Positions 48,601-59,820 are shown, numbered from the stretch's first letter. The stretch: 64,000 nucleotides of DNA from Cyprinodon diabolis (GCA_030533445.1 CM060081.1:38901611-38965610), one strand, 5' to 3'. Notes: a model not told the origin generated them from the sequence alone. A program made the numbers and translations.

Positions 48601-50166
48601 CATCCTGCTACTCCTGCACCATAAAATACCTCTGGAACTGTGACTTCAGACAAGTGCTTATAAAAGCCGAACAAACAGTCTTAGAGGCCCTTTGAAGCTC
48701 ATCAGACTGCACAATGGTGGCCGCACACAAAGTAAATATGTTCCAGCATAACTATAAGCAGCATTAGATTAAAATGGGGGAAAAAAAGCTTTGTGAGCAA
48801 TAGAGGCGCATATAAAAAGAGCTCATCCACAGAAAGACTCCTAGTGGTGCTGAAACCTTTGGCCCTTATTGTCTGCATGTTACAGAATATTATTCTCCCT
48901 CTCTCTCCATGTCACATCTCCTGGAAATGATGCATTTTGTTTTATACATGGCTTTTCATGTTATGATTTGAAAGGCTGAAGAGGGAGAAAGAAGTATGCT
49001 CACATCTTTTCAAAGAAGGGAAAATAGATTTCACAATAAACTATTGAAAATAGAAGCAAACTTACTGTAGGCGGCTATCATCCAAAAAGTAGTCAGGGAG
49101 AGGAGAGCAGGGATCTGTTTGACACGCTGAATCCAAGGAGGAAATGTAAAGCGTTACTGCAGTTAGGGATGTTTATTGTACCCTTTTTCTGTGAAGCATT
49201 GTATAATAGGTAGACTTGTAGACTTATTTAGCTTTAAACTTGCAATCAACAGAAACATTGGCACCCTGCCTTATCCTCTCTCTGAATCAAACAAGCAAAC
49301 AGCTCCAGAGCAGATCCAGGTGATATTCATTAGACAATCATTCAGCTCCAGACACATGTCAACACCCACTTACAGCTCCACCCACACATGCCCATACATA
49401 CAGTACCTCTGAGACATGCACCCTACCCTCAGAGACAAGACAAAAAATGCATCCTTGCCTCTACACTTACAATATTTTATATTTACAGAATTATTTTTTT
49501 GTCAGCATTTAGTCAAGGAGATATTTTTCATGCATAAATGGTAGGTAATTAATATTTAAAACTAATGTGTAGAACAGCAAATATAATTATCCATCATATA
49601 AAGCCGCATACAAACAAAATATAAAATAAAGCAAGAAAATATAATGTTTTACCCATCTGCTTGATTTTACACTAATTAAGTACAATCTTTGGCCCAATTA
49701 CTACCCAAAGTAGGTTACTTATTTGAAATTAACAGTAGGTCTTGTCTTAAATTGAGCTAGATTCCGCTTTGGTGGGGTATATTGCTCTTGGTAGTGTTAT
49801 ATTATCGTCGTCAAATATATACTGTGGTCTCAATTTTATGGAGATTAATTGAGTCAAATTTCACTGTTAAAAATGTCACTTATTTATTTTATTTGTACAT
49901 TTCTCAGCACAAAACCACAAACGTGGGATGCACAAAAGTATAAATGTATACGACTGAGGGGCATTTTTATTTATGTTATTAACAGATAAGACAATCTGTG
50001 CTCCCCGCCACCTTTCTTTTTTTTTTTTGCAATGAGTAAAAATGGCTGTGCACATCCATAGAAAGATTAATCTTTATTTCTCTCTTTTTTTCCAGCATAC
50101 ATCATGAGGTCATCAGATCCTTGTGAGATATGTGCCAACCCTTCCTGCTTTGGGTGTCTGGACTGA
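45616..50166 (+). CDS. guca2b: Uroguanylin-like prohormone, three exons, 109 aa
   Basis: Secreted guanylate cyclase C agonist precursor, paralogue of the gene at 30771 and in the same orientation. Coding exons: 45616-45687, 45949-46135 and 50096-50166; donors GTAGGT and GTAAGG, acceptors ending CTGCAG and TCCAG, phases 0 and 1 as in the neighbour. Residues 1-20 are the signal peptide (MRVLAIVLVLVLCVWRGALS). The prosegment has SFPLEAVRELKEL and Cys61/Cys74, spaced by 13 as in the neighbour. The C-terminal peptide has Cys96, 99, 104 and 107 in the family spacing, with an acidic residue before the first Cys and Leu-Asp after the last, which is uroguanylin-like. Odd points: the core is CEICANPSCFGC, where the family has A-C-T-G-C in the second half, so Thr is Phe, and Pro precedes Ser. 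Intron 2 is 3.96 kb and holds a MITE. The assignment to the family is firm; the exact paralogue is likely. Confidence 0.9.
47564..47985. mobile_element. MITE in intron 2 of the uroguanylin-like gene
   Basis: About 420 bp with imperfect TIRs of about 60 bp: GGCTGTGTCTGAACATCCGC at the left and, inverted, GGCTTTGTGCGAATGTCCGC at the right, both followed by CCTAACCCTTA and ACTATA-containing sequence. No coding capacity. Target duplication not clear, so superfamily not assigned. Confidence 0.82.
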
Positions 50167-50489
50167 AAGAGCGATCTGCTAAATGCTCAAACACATCGAT
50201 TTAGAGCTCAAGAGGGACTAATCTTCAATAGCTTCTTTTTCCACATCTCTATATTTAAGACTTGCATGGACACAACCCTTCCTGTCGCCCAGCAACAAGC
50301 CCAAAAAGTCCTGTGGCTCAGGGGTCAACAGAATAGATTTTGGATTGTAGTTACATTTAATAATGAATAGTGCCATTTTTATATACATATTTTAAATTTT
50401 GTTAATAACCTATAAGTGCTTCATACTTTTTTTTAGAGATCTGTCACATAAATCTGATGTATGTGATATAGATGAGATTGATGTGAGCC

Positions 50490-50495
50490 AATAAA
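50490..50495 (+). promoter_or_regulatory. Poly(A) signal of the uroguanylin-like gene
   Basis: AATAAA 324 bp after the stop codon. Confidence 0.8.
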
Positions 50496-50499
50496 GTAG

Positions 50500-51187
50500 C
50501 CAGTATATATAACAGAAATTCTGCGTGTCTTTTAATGGGCTTGTGTTTGGACGCCCATGATCCCTTTGACTCCAGCTTCAACAGGATTCACTCCTCTGTC
50601 CTTTAGACGACAATCATTTTGTTTTATTTAAAGCTGCTCCCCTGCCTGTGTCTCCTCCAAATTGCAGCCACTCATCTATAGACTGGGCAGCTAAATGGGT
50701 CCAACAGATCAGCTAATGGATAGATAAAATGAAAGAGATGAACCCGGACAATTATTTTAAAACAGTGATGACTCATGCATGTTTGTTTGATTTTTTTCCT
50801 AAATGATTGTGCATAAAAATGATTGAAAATAAAAAGATGGATATTTGTTTTTGTTGTTGCTGTTCTATTCTCTATTATTCCCACTTACATACTCTTTTCA
50901 ATTGTCAGTGTAGGATTCAATATAAATGTTTATCCCTTTTTTAAAAATACATTACAGAAAATGTTTATAACTGAATCATCGATCCATTCAACCATCCATT
51001 GTTATTTCCAGCCCATGGAAGCAAAAATTGATCCACAAATCCCCATATATACACTCCAGTGGTTTCCAGGTTTGCCCAGTGGTCTCCTTCCTTTGGGATA
51101 AGATGATAATTAGAAGCCTTACAATCATACTGCCTGAACCAATCTTTTAATGCAAATTACTAAATTAAATTCAGCTTATTTCTATAG
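50500..51187. other. Intergenic sequence, nothing recognised
   Basis: AT-rich, no gene or named repeat. Confidence 0.45.
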
Positions 51188-51284
51188 ATTATTTCCATCC
51201 TTTTATAAGCAAACTGGATTCTGGATTTGGAATTTTAGTTATAAAATTTATAAAACAGCTATGTTACTGCAACTGTTACCAAAT
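51188..51284 (-). repeat. Flank shared with the L2 copy near 6.0 kb
   Basis: In inverted orientation this matches 6037-6151, beyond the tail of the adjacent LINE, with a few substitutions and a deletion of about 15 bp. Confidence 0.8.
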
Positions 51285-51740
51285 TTTAATTCAATTCATT
51301 TTATTTATATAGTGCCAATTCACAACACATGTCATCTCAAGGCACTTTACAGTTCACCAGATCATACAGTCAAATTGATTCAAAGATTTCTAAGAAAAAC
51401 CAGTTGATTGCATCAACAAATTGACTAGAATGCAATCCCTCACACTAAGCATGCCTGTAGCGACAGCGGAGAGGAAAAACTCCCTTTTAAGAGGAAGAAA
51501 CCTCCAGCAGAACTAGACTCAGTATTAGCAGCCATCTGCCAAGGCCAACTGGGGTTCAAAGAGACAGAAGCAGCGATACAAAAAACAACTATAAAAGGCG
51601 ACATCCAGCCAATCACACTCAGAGAAACAGGACTACACTGGAAAACAGGCCAATCTCCAACATCTATAAACAAAGGTGTTGATAGCAGCAGCACAGCTGA
51701 TATTTCTCTCCAGGATGATGTCACAGCCAAACAGGCTGTA
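51285..51740 (-). mobile_element. 5'-truncated L2-type LINE, 3' untranslated region
   Basis: Inverted copy of the LINE 3' region: tail AATTTTAATTCAATTCA, then TGTCATCTCAAGGCACTTTA, the AAAACTCCCTTTTAAGAGG box, and the opposite end at GATGTCACAGCCAAACAGG. Confidence 0.9.
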
Positions 51741-51760
51741 ACACCATCCTGATTATCCTG

Positions 51761-52385
51761 ACTATAAGTCAGAGTGGATTCAATGAAATAAAAGGGAAAA
51801 AATACTATATCATAAATAAAGAAGGTATTCAAATATATAGACTATATATGTTGTTTAAAAGTCAAATTCCTTTATTTTATGTTAGGAACATGGGGAACAG
51901 AGCCCCATTTGAAAAGTGTGTATTTGAATCCTTGGCTGTATTTAAATCCTAAGACGAGTGTTATTTTTATTTTATTTAATTTTTTTCATGAAATAACAGG
52001 GAATGGAAGAAGAAAATAGTCAGCCCTCCTGTGCTCCATAGGCTTTGGCTTTTGTCGGACAACTGTCGCCCTCTAACGTTCATTTACAGACCTTACAACT
52101 AAGTAAATGATCCCAAAGGATGGCCGACAGACAAACAAATGAATGCGTGACTTTGTAGACTTTTTTAAGAAAACCTACAGTGGTAACGTTAATAAATCAT
52201 CTTTTATATTTAATGAAGCAATTTGGCGGTCCAAAAAAAGTATCTTTTGAGACACTGACAAACTAGTTTGAACAGATCGACTGGAAACTCTGGAAAAAAA
52301 AACAAAGCAACAGAATAGATCACAGAAAAAAAAGCAGGCTGTCTGCCATGGGAAAATTTGACTGTCCTTATTACGACTGTCCATC
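51761..52385. other. Intergenic sequence upstream of tRNA-Pro
   Basis: Nothing recognised. The T/A-rich sequence directly upstream of the tRNA gene carries no specific motif I can name. Confidence 0.45.
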
Positions 52386-52457
52386 GGCTCGTTGGTCTAG
52401 GGGTATGATTCTCGCTTAGGGTGCGAGAGGTCCCGGGTTCAAATCCCGGACGAGCCC
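52386..52457 (+). tRNA. tRNA-Pro, anticodon AGG
   Basis: A 72-nt cloverleaf: acceptor stem GGCTCGT pairs with ACGAGCC, discriminator C. The anticodon loop is TTAGGGT with AGG at 52418-52420, read as IGG after deamination. Internal promoter boxes are intact: A box TGGTCTAGGGG (52393-52403) and B box GGTTCAAATCC (52436-52446). No intron and no CCA encoded, as normal for a nuclear eukaryotic gene. All stems pair, so it looks functional rather than a SINE-derived copy. Confidence 0.97.
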
Positions 52458-52460
52458 TTC

Positions 52461-52464
52461 TTTT
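52461..52464 (+). terminator. RNA polymerase III terminator of tRNA-Pro
   Basis: TTTT four bases after the end of the mature tRNA. Confidence 0.85.
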
Positions 52465-53429
52465 CGCACACCTTACATTTAACATGGACATTTTTTTTAT
52501 TTACTTAGAATAAAGATGCAACAACGCATTTCGCTGCAAGAAGAAAATAATGTAGGTATTTGTGGCTAGAATTGAATAATATTAATCTCTTATGACAACG
52601 TTGCATGTTTTGGATTTGAGGTTTTATTTGGTTATTTTCAAAATAAATTAAATCTATGTAGAAAAAAGTGCATCAGAATAGCATAAGTTTCTATCCCAAT
52701 CTTTGACTTTAAAAATCATTTAACCACTATATTTATATGCTCGTTTATTTACAATAAAGCTTTTTTTTTTAGCTGCTATTGAAAAGTTAGGTGGTTCTTA
52801 TGTGCGAGAACAGCTGTAAATGAAATGATGATTTTGTACCATGCAAGAATGTCAAAAATATTGGTTTCTGTTGACACGTTTCACTGTTTATTGTCATTTT
52901 TTTACCCACTAGAGGGCAGTATATACTTTTTTTTTTTGCATACCCTTTCTTGCATAAAAAATAAACGAAGTTTTTTTTCTATTTTGCCCGGTTTTTTCTA
53001 TCCCTACCATTTTCAGTCTGTTTGTTTTTTATTTTATTCAGTTTCATCAGCACCAAATTCCTACAAAATGTAATCGAGTGGCACCATACAGGAAAATAAG
53101 GTCTGATTATTATGCATATTAGAAATAACTGGTTAAAAACAATCATCTCAAGAGATTTGGATTAAGTTAGTTCTAGTTACCTAGTTATAAAGCAAGTAAC
53201 GGATTTCACAGTAGGCTAATTGTTTTACATGCATTTGGACGTTTTGCAATAATCCCTCAGATTGAGTATGCCTGCGGTTATTTTTTTTTTCTTCTTATAA
53301 AATGTATTAATCATTGGTTTTTTATTAGCCTAAAGAAAATACAATTTTTCTGCAAAAGTTATGTTGGTATGTTGAAAGTTAGCATAACCTTTCTAAAACA
53401 TTAAGTTAAAAACTTTTGTGTTTATCTAA
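52465..53429. other. AT-rich intergenic sequence, nothing recognised
   Basis: No gene or named repeat. Confidence 0.45.
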
Positions 53430-53605
53430 AGAAGAATTGATTACTGCAACGACCTCTTTACAGATCTGCATAAAGTTGATCAGACAGCTTCAGTTGATCC
53501 AGAATGTTGCTGCCTGCGTCCTCAATAAACAAAGAAAATGGAGCAGATCACTTCAGCTCTGAAGTCCCTACATGTATCTTAGAATAAAGATTTTATGTGA
53601 TTTAA
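53430..53605 (+). pseudogene. L2-type LINE reverse transcriptase remnant, first part
   Basis: Degenerate translation includes IDYCNDLFTDL and, after frameshifts, a segment like LQLIQNVAA (GCTTCAGTTGATCCAGAATG), matching the same region as 31900-32010 of the other LINE family. Many breaks. It continues after an interruption at about 54285. Confidence 0.65.
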
Positions 53606-53609
53606 TTTT

Positions 53610-54225
53610 TTTGACAATATTGAGAAACAGTTGCGATTGTAGTGCACACATTTGGTTAACTTTTGTAGATTTAACTTAGTCAAATATTTAATATTGTTTG
53701 TGCTTCCTCTTCTGGTGTTGTGGAGATTACCTTCAACTGGTAGAATGCAAAGGACTCTGGCTCATTGGCTGATTGATTGATTGGATGGTACCATTTGGAG
53801 TTCCACTATGGGGGATGGCCATGGGGTTCACATTTTAATATACTTCATAATCTCTCTTTTCCTTTATGATTTGCTCATTTTGTTAATTTTGTTTAGTTTT
53901 CTGTAATTTAAGTTTAATCCTTAAGCTAACTGTTTCTTTATTTTTGTTAAATTTGTGTAGATGTTCTTTCTACCTCTTCCTCAGTGTGTCAGTCTGGTTT
54001 GACCAGCCAGTATTTAAGTCCCCTTTGTTTGCTGAGAGTAGGCCAGTTTGTTTGTGCAGTTAGTTTGAGGTTTAGTTATGGTTAATCTTGATATTTTTGC
54101 CTTGAGTTAGTCTCTTCATTTGACCTCTTTTAAGGGCCATGTCATTATTGTTGGGAGTTCTGTTCCTTGGGGGGAATAAAAAACATTTTTCTTGGTTATC
54201 ACCTCTGTGTCCTCAGTCCCTAACA
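53610..54225 (+). mobile_element. Probable solo LTR inside the L2 remnant
   Basis: It lies between the two halves of an L2 fragment. A TATTTAAG box lies at about 54011, AATAAA at about 54176, and a terminal CCTCAGTCCCTAACA ends at 54225: promoter, poly(A) signal and CA end in LTR order. The left boundary (TGT near 53718, or further left) and a target duplication are not resolved. Confidence 0.45.
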
Positions 54226-54284
54226 TTTTGTTTGACCATATGCTCAGCAAAATGCAGGTGGAGGACGACAAGGCAGATAAAGGG

Positions 54285-54570
54285 TTAAAATACTCCTTTT
54301 AGTCTATAAATTACTGAATTGCTTGGGACGAAGACACATTATAGACTTTTTCAGGATTCTATTAAGCGCTCAGAAGTCTCTGGTGTTCTGACAAATCTTT
54401 TTTGCATACCCACAACCACAACTAGACATAGAGAAGCAGCTTTTTGCTCCAGTAATCTGGAATAAACTCCCAGACACCATATCTTTTTTTCATGTCCAGC
54501 ACTTTAAATTGTCTTGCATTGTCACTAAAATGTGCTGTATAAATAAACTTGCTATGCCTTGCCTACAACA
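54285..54570 (+). pseudogene. L2-type LINE remnant, second part with 3' end
   Basis: Degenerate translation gives NCLGRRHIID, then FAPVIWNKLPDTI, the family's C-terminal words, followed by the 3' box ATGTGCTGTATAAATAAACT and a TTGCCTTGCC tail. It continues the fragment at 53430-53605. Confidence 0.65.
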
Positions 54571-54579
54571 ATGTGCCTA

Positions 54580-55640
54580 TTATGCGCCATCCCAACCCAT
54601 CATAAAAAGTTGCTGGGGTTTTCAGAAAAAAAAAGAAAAGTTTTTCCTTCCTTAGTGCAGTAGCATTAATGTTGCTCTGTGTTACTTATGTTACAAGTTC
54701 CCTTTATAAGATTTGCTTTTCAAGCTTTAAAAGCACACAGTGTTCAGAGTGTACCTTGACACGGTGCGCTTGCTAAGGTCATGATAACCTCTGTGTTGCT
54801 TCCTGCCTCAGTCATGAGACAGTAGATCGGTGCATGTTTTTAAAGATATTTAAGCCCCTTGAGAAAATATTTCTTTCATTCTGACATCTTGTTTTATATG
54901 GGAGATGTTTGTTATCCTGGTTAGAGTCACATTCCTGGAATCTTTACTCAGACTTGGATAACGTTTGCTTTCTATACCAAGGTCAACAAACATATTAAAA
55001 GACAAATAGCATGACATTCTTTTCTAAACTTTGAGTCTTTGAACTAGTTTTTATGGAAACCAGAACGATAAAAAACCACATAGTGTGACAGATTCTTATT
55101 CAAACATTGTGGTTTTTGAGTTAAAATGTTGCATACTTGAGAAACTATGAGATTTTACCACCCTACAGATTAAAGATGTTTTCAAAATACATGCCTCTTT
55201 GTCATTTGAATTAGTGATTTAGACCAAGCACCAGAGACGTGAATATAGGTTTCATCAAACTCGAGTGACAAAAACCACTTTGAAATAAAATAATAAAACT
55301 AAAATAAAAACCACAACCTACCTCCCCCCACTCCTATGCCCCTTCTGTTTTAATCTTGCAAGAAAATCTAAAAAACCTCAAAAGGTTTTAGTTTTCACAC
55401 AGTCCCCCTTAAGAAATATAAAATAATTCATATATAAAATAGGTATAAATAACAATTTGCATTTATTAGGGGAAAAAAGCCAACCTGGTGTTATTAAAAA
55501 AGAAATCACATTTTAGCGTGTTCACTTTTGTTTTTGAAAGAATGAGTAATCACACCCTAGCTTGATTACTGGCAGACATGTGCAGGAAGGAACTTAGTTC
55601 AATAGATCTTATCTAACAGCAAGAAGAAGGTATTAAGTTG
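54580..55640. other. AT-rich intergenic sequence, nothing recognised
   Basis: No gene or named repeat. Confidence 0.45.
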
Positions 55641-55648
55641 TCAAAAAC

Positions 55649-56366
55649 CAGAGGCGTCAAGCAATGAAGTACAAACACTTTGTTACTGTACTTAAGTACA
55701 CTTTTTAGGTATCTATACTTTACTTCATGACTTATTTTTCTTCCTACTTCTGACTTCTACTCGTTACATTTTCACAGAAGTATCTGTATTTTCTATTCCT
55801 TACATTTTTAGAACAAACGTTACTCTTTACTCTTGGCTTCGGTTTAATGTTTATAAATATTTAGTTCCTGTCATGTGCGCCATCCAATGTAGATCATTGG
55901 CTCCATCCACATCTAGTGAAAACTAGTGTAACTGGATGAGTCATATAACGCAAACACTCATTGGTTCGCTAAAGGAAATCATCAGAAGCAAGCAGGTGTT
56001 CTTCAAACTGCAAACGTGAATTGTCTATGCCATGCTACAATGTCGGATTCAGAAAAAGATGTTGAAATGTCTGAAAGGTCGGACACAGGCTAGAGCGTGT
56101 CGGGAGACGGAGATGGAGACCAACAAGACCTCCGTCATCCTTGGCCCTATCTCAAATAATTTTTCGTAATAGTCGAAAATTTTTGCTTTAAATTCATATA
56201 GTGGCATCTGGCTGTTGTTTTTTTTTTAAAGGTTACTTTATACTTTTATACTTTAAGTAGTTTTTGGGCACATACTTTTTCACTTTTACTTGAGTAAAGA
56301 GTGTTTTAAAACTGCACTATCTATACTTCTACTTAAGCAACAAATGTGTATACTTTGACACCACTG
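55649..56366. mobile_element. Non-autonomous hAT transposon, 718 bp
   Basis: Left end CAGAGGCGTCAAGCA, right end TTTGACACCACTG (inverted CAGTGGTGTCAAA). Flanks TCAAAAAC (55641-55648) and TCAAACAC (56367-56374) form an 8-bp duplication with one mismatch. Both ends carry repeated TACTT/AAGTA words (for example GTACTTAAGTACA), likely subterminal transposase-binding motifs. An ATG near 56040 starts a short MSDSEKDVEMSERSD frame that could be the remnant of a transposase N-terminus. Confidence 0.88.
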
Positions 56367-56739
56367 TCAAACACCTACACATTATTGCCAAATTTAAAGA
56401 AACTGAAAACCTGATCAGGAAAAGAAAAAACACACTCAGTCTGGAAAGTATTACTGAGCTATTTCTTATGCTTTAAAGGAAAAGTCTGGTCGCATTCAGA
56501 ATACAAATTTCTGAAACTGCTTTAAGTATGAAATTATTACAGACTTTTCAATAAATGATAAGTGTTTTTAATTAAGAGCAATTTCATTTGATTGTGCTTT
56601 ACTGGAGACATCTATGTTTGTCAAAGAGCACTACTGCCACTACCGGTTTGTAACGTCATAATGCGGTATCGGCTGTTGAGGAAGTCCCAGTGCTGTATCA
56701 TGTGTTTGTCACAACGCACTATTATCCATGATGGTGATG

Positions 56740-56910
56740 ACCAGAGCACTATTGGAAGCAGAGAATAACAGATTAATGACGTGTTTGTTTTTTTTTCTCT
56801 GGCCAGAAGTTTGATGGTAAAACTCAGGAATCTGAAAGTGAAATAGCTTTTTTAAATCCGTTTTACCCGATGTATTACAACATCCAACTGCCATGCACAT
56901 GCGCATTGTC
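56740..56910 (-). pseudogene. THAP-type zinc finger remnant
   Basis: On the minus strand the frame in 56709-56930 reads CMAVGCCNTSGKTD followed by KLFHFQIPE, the start of a THAP domain (C-X-A-X-G-C-X-N, then F-H-X-F/I-P). The domain's distal Cys and His are not seen, so it is cut or frameshifted. THAP domains occur in host proteins and in P-element and Kolobok transposases; in this repeat-dense setting a transposon remnant is more likely, but no terminal repeats were found. Confidence 0.45.
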
Positions 56911-56934
56911 AGTTTAACTACAGCTCTCACGAAT

Positions 56935-59320
56935 TTGAATGGAAAAGTCCTTTGGAAATCTTAAATAATTGTTGTTTAATGCAGATTTGTCTACTAACTC
57001 CCATTGATTTTGCTTGTAAAGCGGGGAGAATTACTGTACTAATATTTACTATATTTGGGCAAAAATGGCCGTTCCCGGACTCACTGATTGCGACGAAAAA
57101 TATGGTTTTTATTTTTTTACAGATTAACGCTAAATCACGTCATTAAATCACCGCGAACGTATTCGTTTTATATATAAATAATGACTCATTGGTTATTCCT
57201 TGCTGGCCGGAGTTTTCCTTAAAGACTCAAAGGAAATACAGTGGCACAGAGGCATTACTCACATATTAAAAACACTGAACTCCAGGGACTTTCCCACAAG
57301 TGTCAAGACATATCACTCCAAAAAGAAAGCCAGGAAATCACTAAAGCAAGAAAAACATCTAAATCACTGAAAGCATCACATTTCTCAGTCAAGGTCAGAT
57401 TTCACAATCAAACAACATGAAATGCAATCCAATACTGAAGTCTGGAAGGGGTTGGATAATATCCTATTATGAGGTGCCTGGATCAGATTTTGCTTAATCA
57501 TTTCCATGATCCCCAAGGCTATTTGCAATCTATTATGCAAAATATTATTCAGGCATGATTATTTAAAAGTCTACTAGTATTGTCTGCAAATTGATTGCAG
57601 AAACATTTTTTAAAACCACTTTGGTTTCTCTCTAAATTGCAAACATACAAGCAAAACTCTTTATCTGTGTCAGTTTAGGTGTGGAGACACAAGGGGATAT
57701 TATTAATTTAAATTGTCTGTACTGTATTTAAAAATGTATATCCTGCAGATTATTATATTTTTTTTTACAGCACTATATTTGATGAACCGGTACACATTCA
57801 TAATACTTTTGTATTTAGTCCGTAAAGGTCAAACTATGCAGGACCAAATTTCTCTCTGCAGTTAAAATACTTTTAGGGCATGTCTCTGCCTGTTTTGCTT
57901 ATGTGGAGACTGAATTATATTCCTCTCTTCTCTTTAGAACCAGTCTCAAGTGTTCTTACACTTTCCCTACCACTTAGTTTCATTTATCTTCTAAATTAAA
58001 TTTCAAACTCCCATGTCCTGATAAAAAAACTGCTTTCCCATCTCATGTTCAGGGCTGTGCTGTGTTAGTTTTATTGTGATTTTCTTTCTCTTATGTTATT
58101 CTTCCTGCCACTTTTCCATAAAGATCAGATCTGTGGAGTGCATTGAGGCAAATGTTCGCTCTGCGGCTCACTGCAGCTCCTCCTGAGTTACAACAGGACG
58201 CTTTTCGCATTCCCTGATTCTTGCTTTAGTTGTGTATTCTGTTATGTCTAGAGAGGCTTACATGTTAGCCATTCTGTTTCCACTCATAAGTCAGATTGTT
58301 GAGGGTCACAGTTAGGAATAAACAGGCCATATGGCCCCTCTAATTCAGAATTTTGGCTTGGAAAATTAAAGCCCATTTAAACAGCCCTTTCGGAGGGGGA
58401 TATGGCTATACAACGTGCAGTGAAAATTACCCTAGGAAAGTACCCAGCACAAGAGTTCTTGAAAATATATGTTTGGGATTAGATGAAACCCAAATTGTAG
58501 TTAAATGCTAAAATGTGGTCTTGAGTGACAGCATTTGGTCTGTGAAGTTATGATTGGGATTACTTTTAATTAATGCCACATCATCAGGGGGACTGTTGAT
58601 TGTTTATTTCATGATTCTATGATGAAAGAAACAGTGCTTAAAATTTTCTGCTATTTTATCCTGGTCATGAAAAGACATAAATGGGTCTGTTTAAAGGTGA
58701 CATTAAAAACGTCACCTTTTAAGGGGGGGTTGTTAGTATAATTATCATTGATAATGTGTGAGTTTATTACACCTTAATATTAGCTGCCTGTTACATGTCA
58801 GAACTGATGTTTTTCTCAAAAGTTTATCTAATTAGGGTAGTTTCTCTGTCCAGATATACAGTTCTAATCTTCATTCTGTATAAGGCAAAGATTTGGGAAT
58901 GAAATTTGACTGGTGTCCTTCAGCTAAGAACAAAGTATAATATTTTCATAAGGCTGGAGCCATGGATATCCACTCATCTGCTTACGTGTATGATATAATG
59001 ATGTAATGATGTGGCAGACTGAAGATGTATAAAAGGTCTTTTTAACTGTTAATTGGGGCCACTTCCTGAGAGGTGAGCCCAGAGGTGAGCAGCTGATATT
59101 GGTAAAGTCTAAGCATTTCTAATTTCTATCAGAATCTGTTGTCTTGTCTCCTGGTTATTTAACACATATAAGTTATGAAATGTTATTTAGAGTTTGTCTC
59201 AAGGGATCTATTTTCAGGAAAAAGAACTGGAGAGTTAGAGCTTCAAGGTGCATACACAGAGCCTATCTTTAACACTTTCATGTTTAAAACTGTGAGAAAT
59301 GTCTGTCTTGTTGGCTTTTG
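56935..59320. other. AT-rich sequence without recognised genes
   Basis: No gene or named repeat. A short hairpin lies at 58693-58719 (arms AAAGGTGAC and GTCACCTTT). Confidence 0.45.
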
Positions 59321-59325
59321 CAAAA

Positions 59326-59570
59326 TAGAGGAGTAGCAGCATAGTGAATATGGCATAGAGCTTGGAATCCAGAGGTTCTGATTTCAAGCCCCACTTCTGC
59401 AGACTGCCACTGTTGGTCCCTGAGCAAGACCCTTAACCCCCACACTGCTTCCCAGGCGCCACACAATGGCAGCCCACAGCTCTCCAAGGGGATGGGTTAA
59501 AAGCAGATAGTTAATTTTGTTGCTTTATACTTGTGACAGTGTAATGAAAAAAGCTGGCTGAATAGAAAAT
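59326..59570 (+). mobile_element. tRNA-derived SINE
   Basis: Third member of the family at 14195 and 19374. Head with GCATAGAGCTTGGAATCC and B-box-like GATTTCAAGCC, body AAGACCCTTAACCCC and CTGCTTCCCAGG, 3' part TACTTGTGACAGTGTAATGA. Confidence 0.9.
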
Positions 59571-59820
59571 GAAGGATCCAACCCTTAAAATTGGACCCTT
59601 TATACCAGAGGTCCCCAAACTAAGCTGGCCCGCCTCCACACTTGGTCCGGCCCCCTGAACAATACCAGAGAGTATTTTCATATAAGTGTTTTTTTTTTTT
59701 TTTTTTGTATTTGATATTAAAGTTGGACATTTGCAACAAAATGTTCCTTAATTATAAAGTTTTTTCATTATTACCGTAACTATTAGTAACTATTTCATTT
59801 CACACATATAATGCGACAAT

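Noticed and set aside
52210..52491. 93-residue minus-strand frame containing ARPGFEPGTSRT
   Set aside because: This is the well-known artefact of translating a tRNA gene on its opposite strand; here it is antisense to tRNA-Pro.
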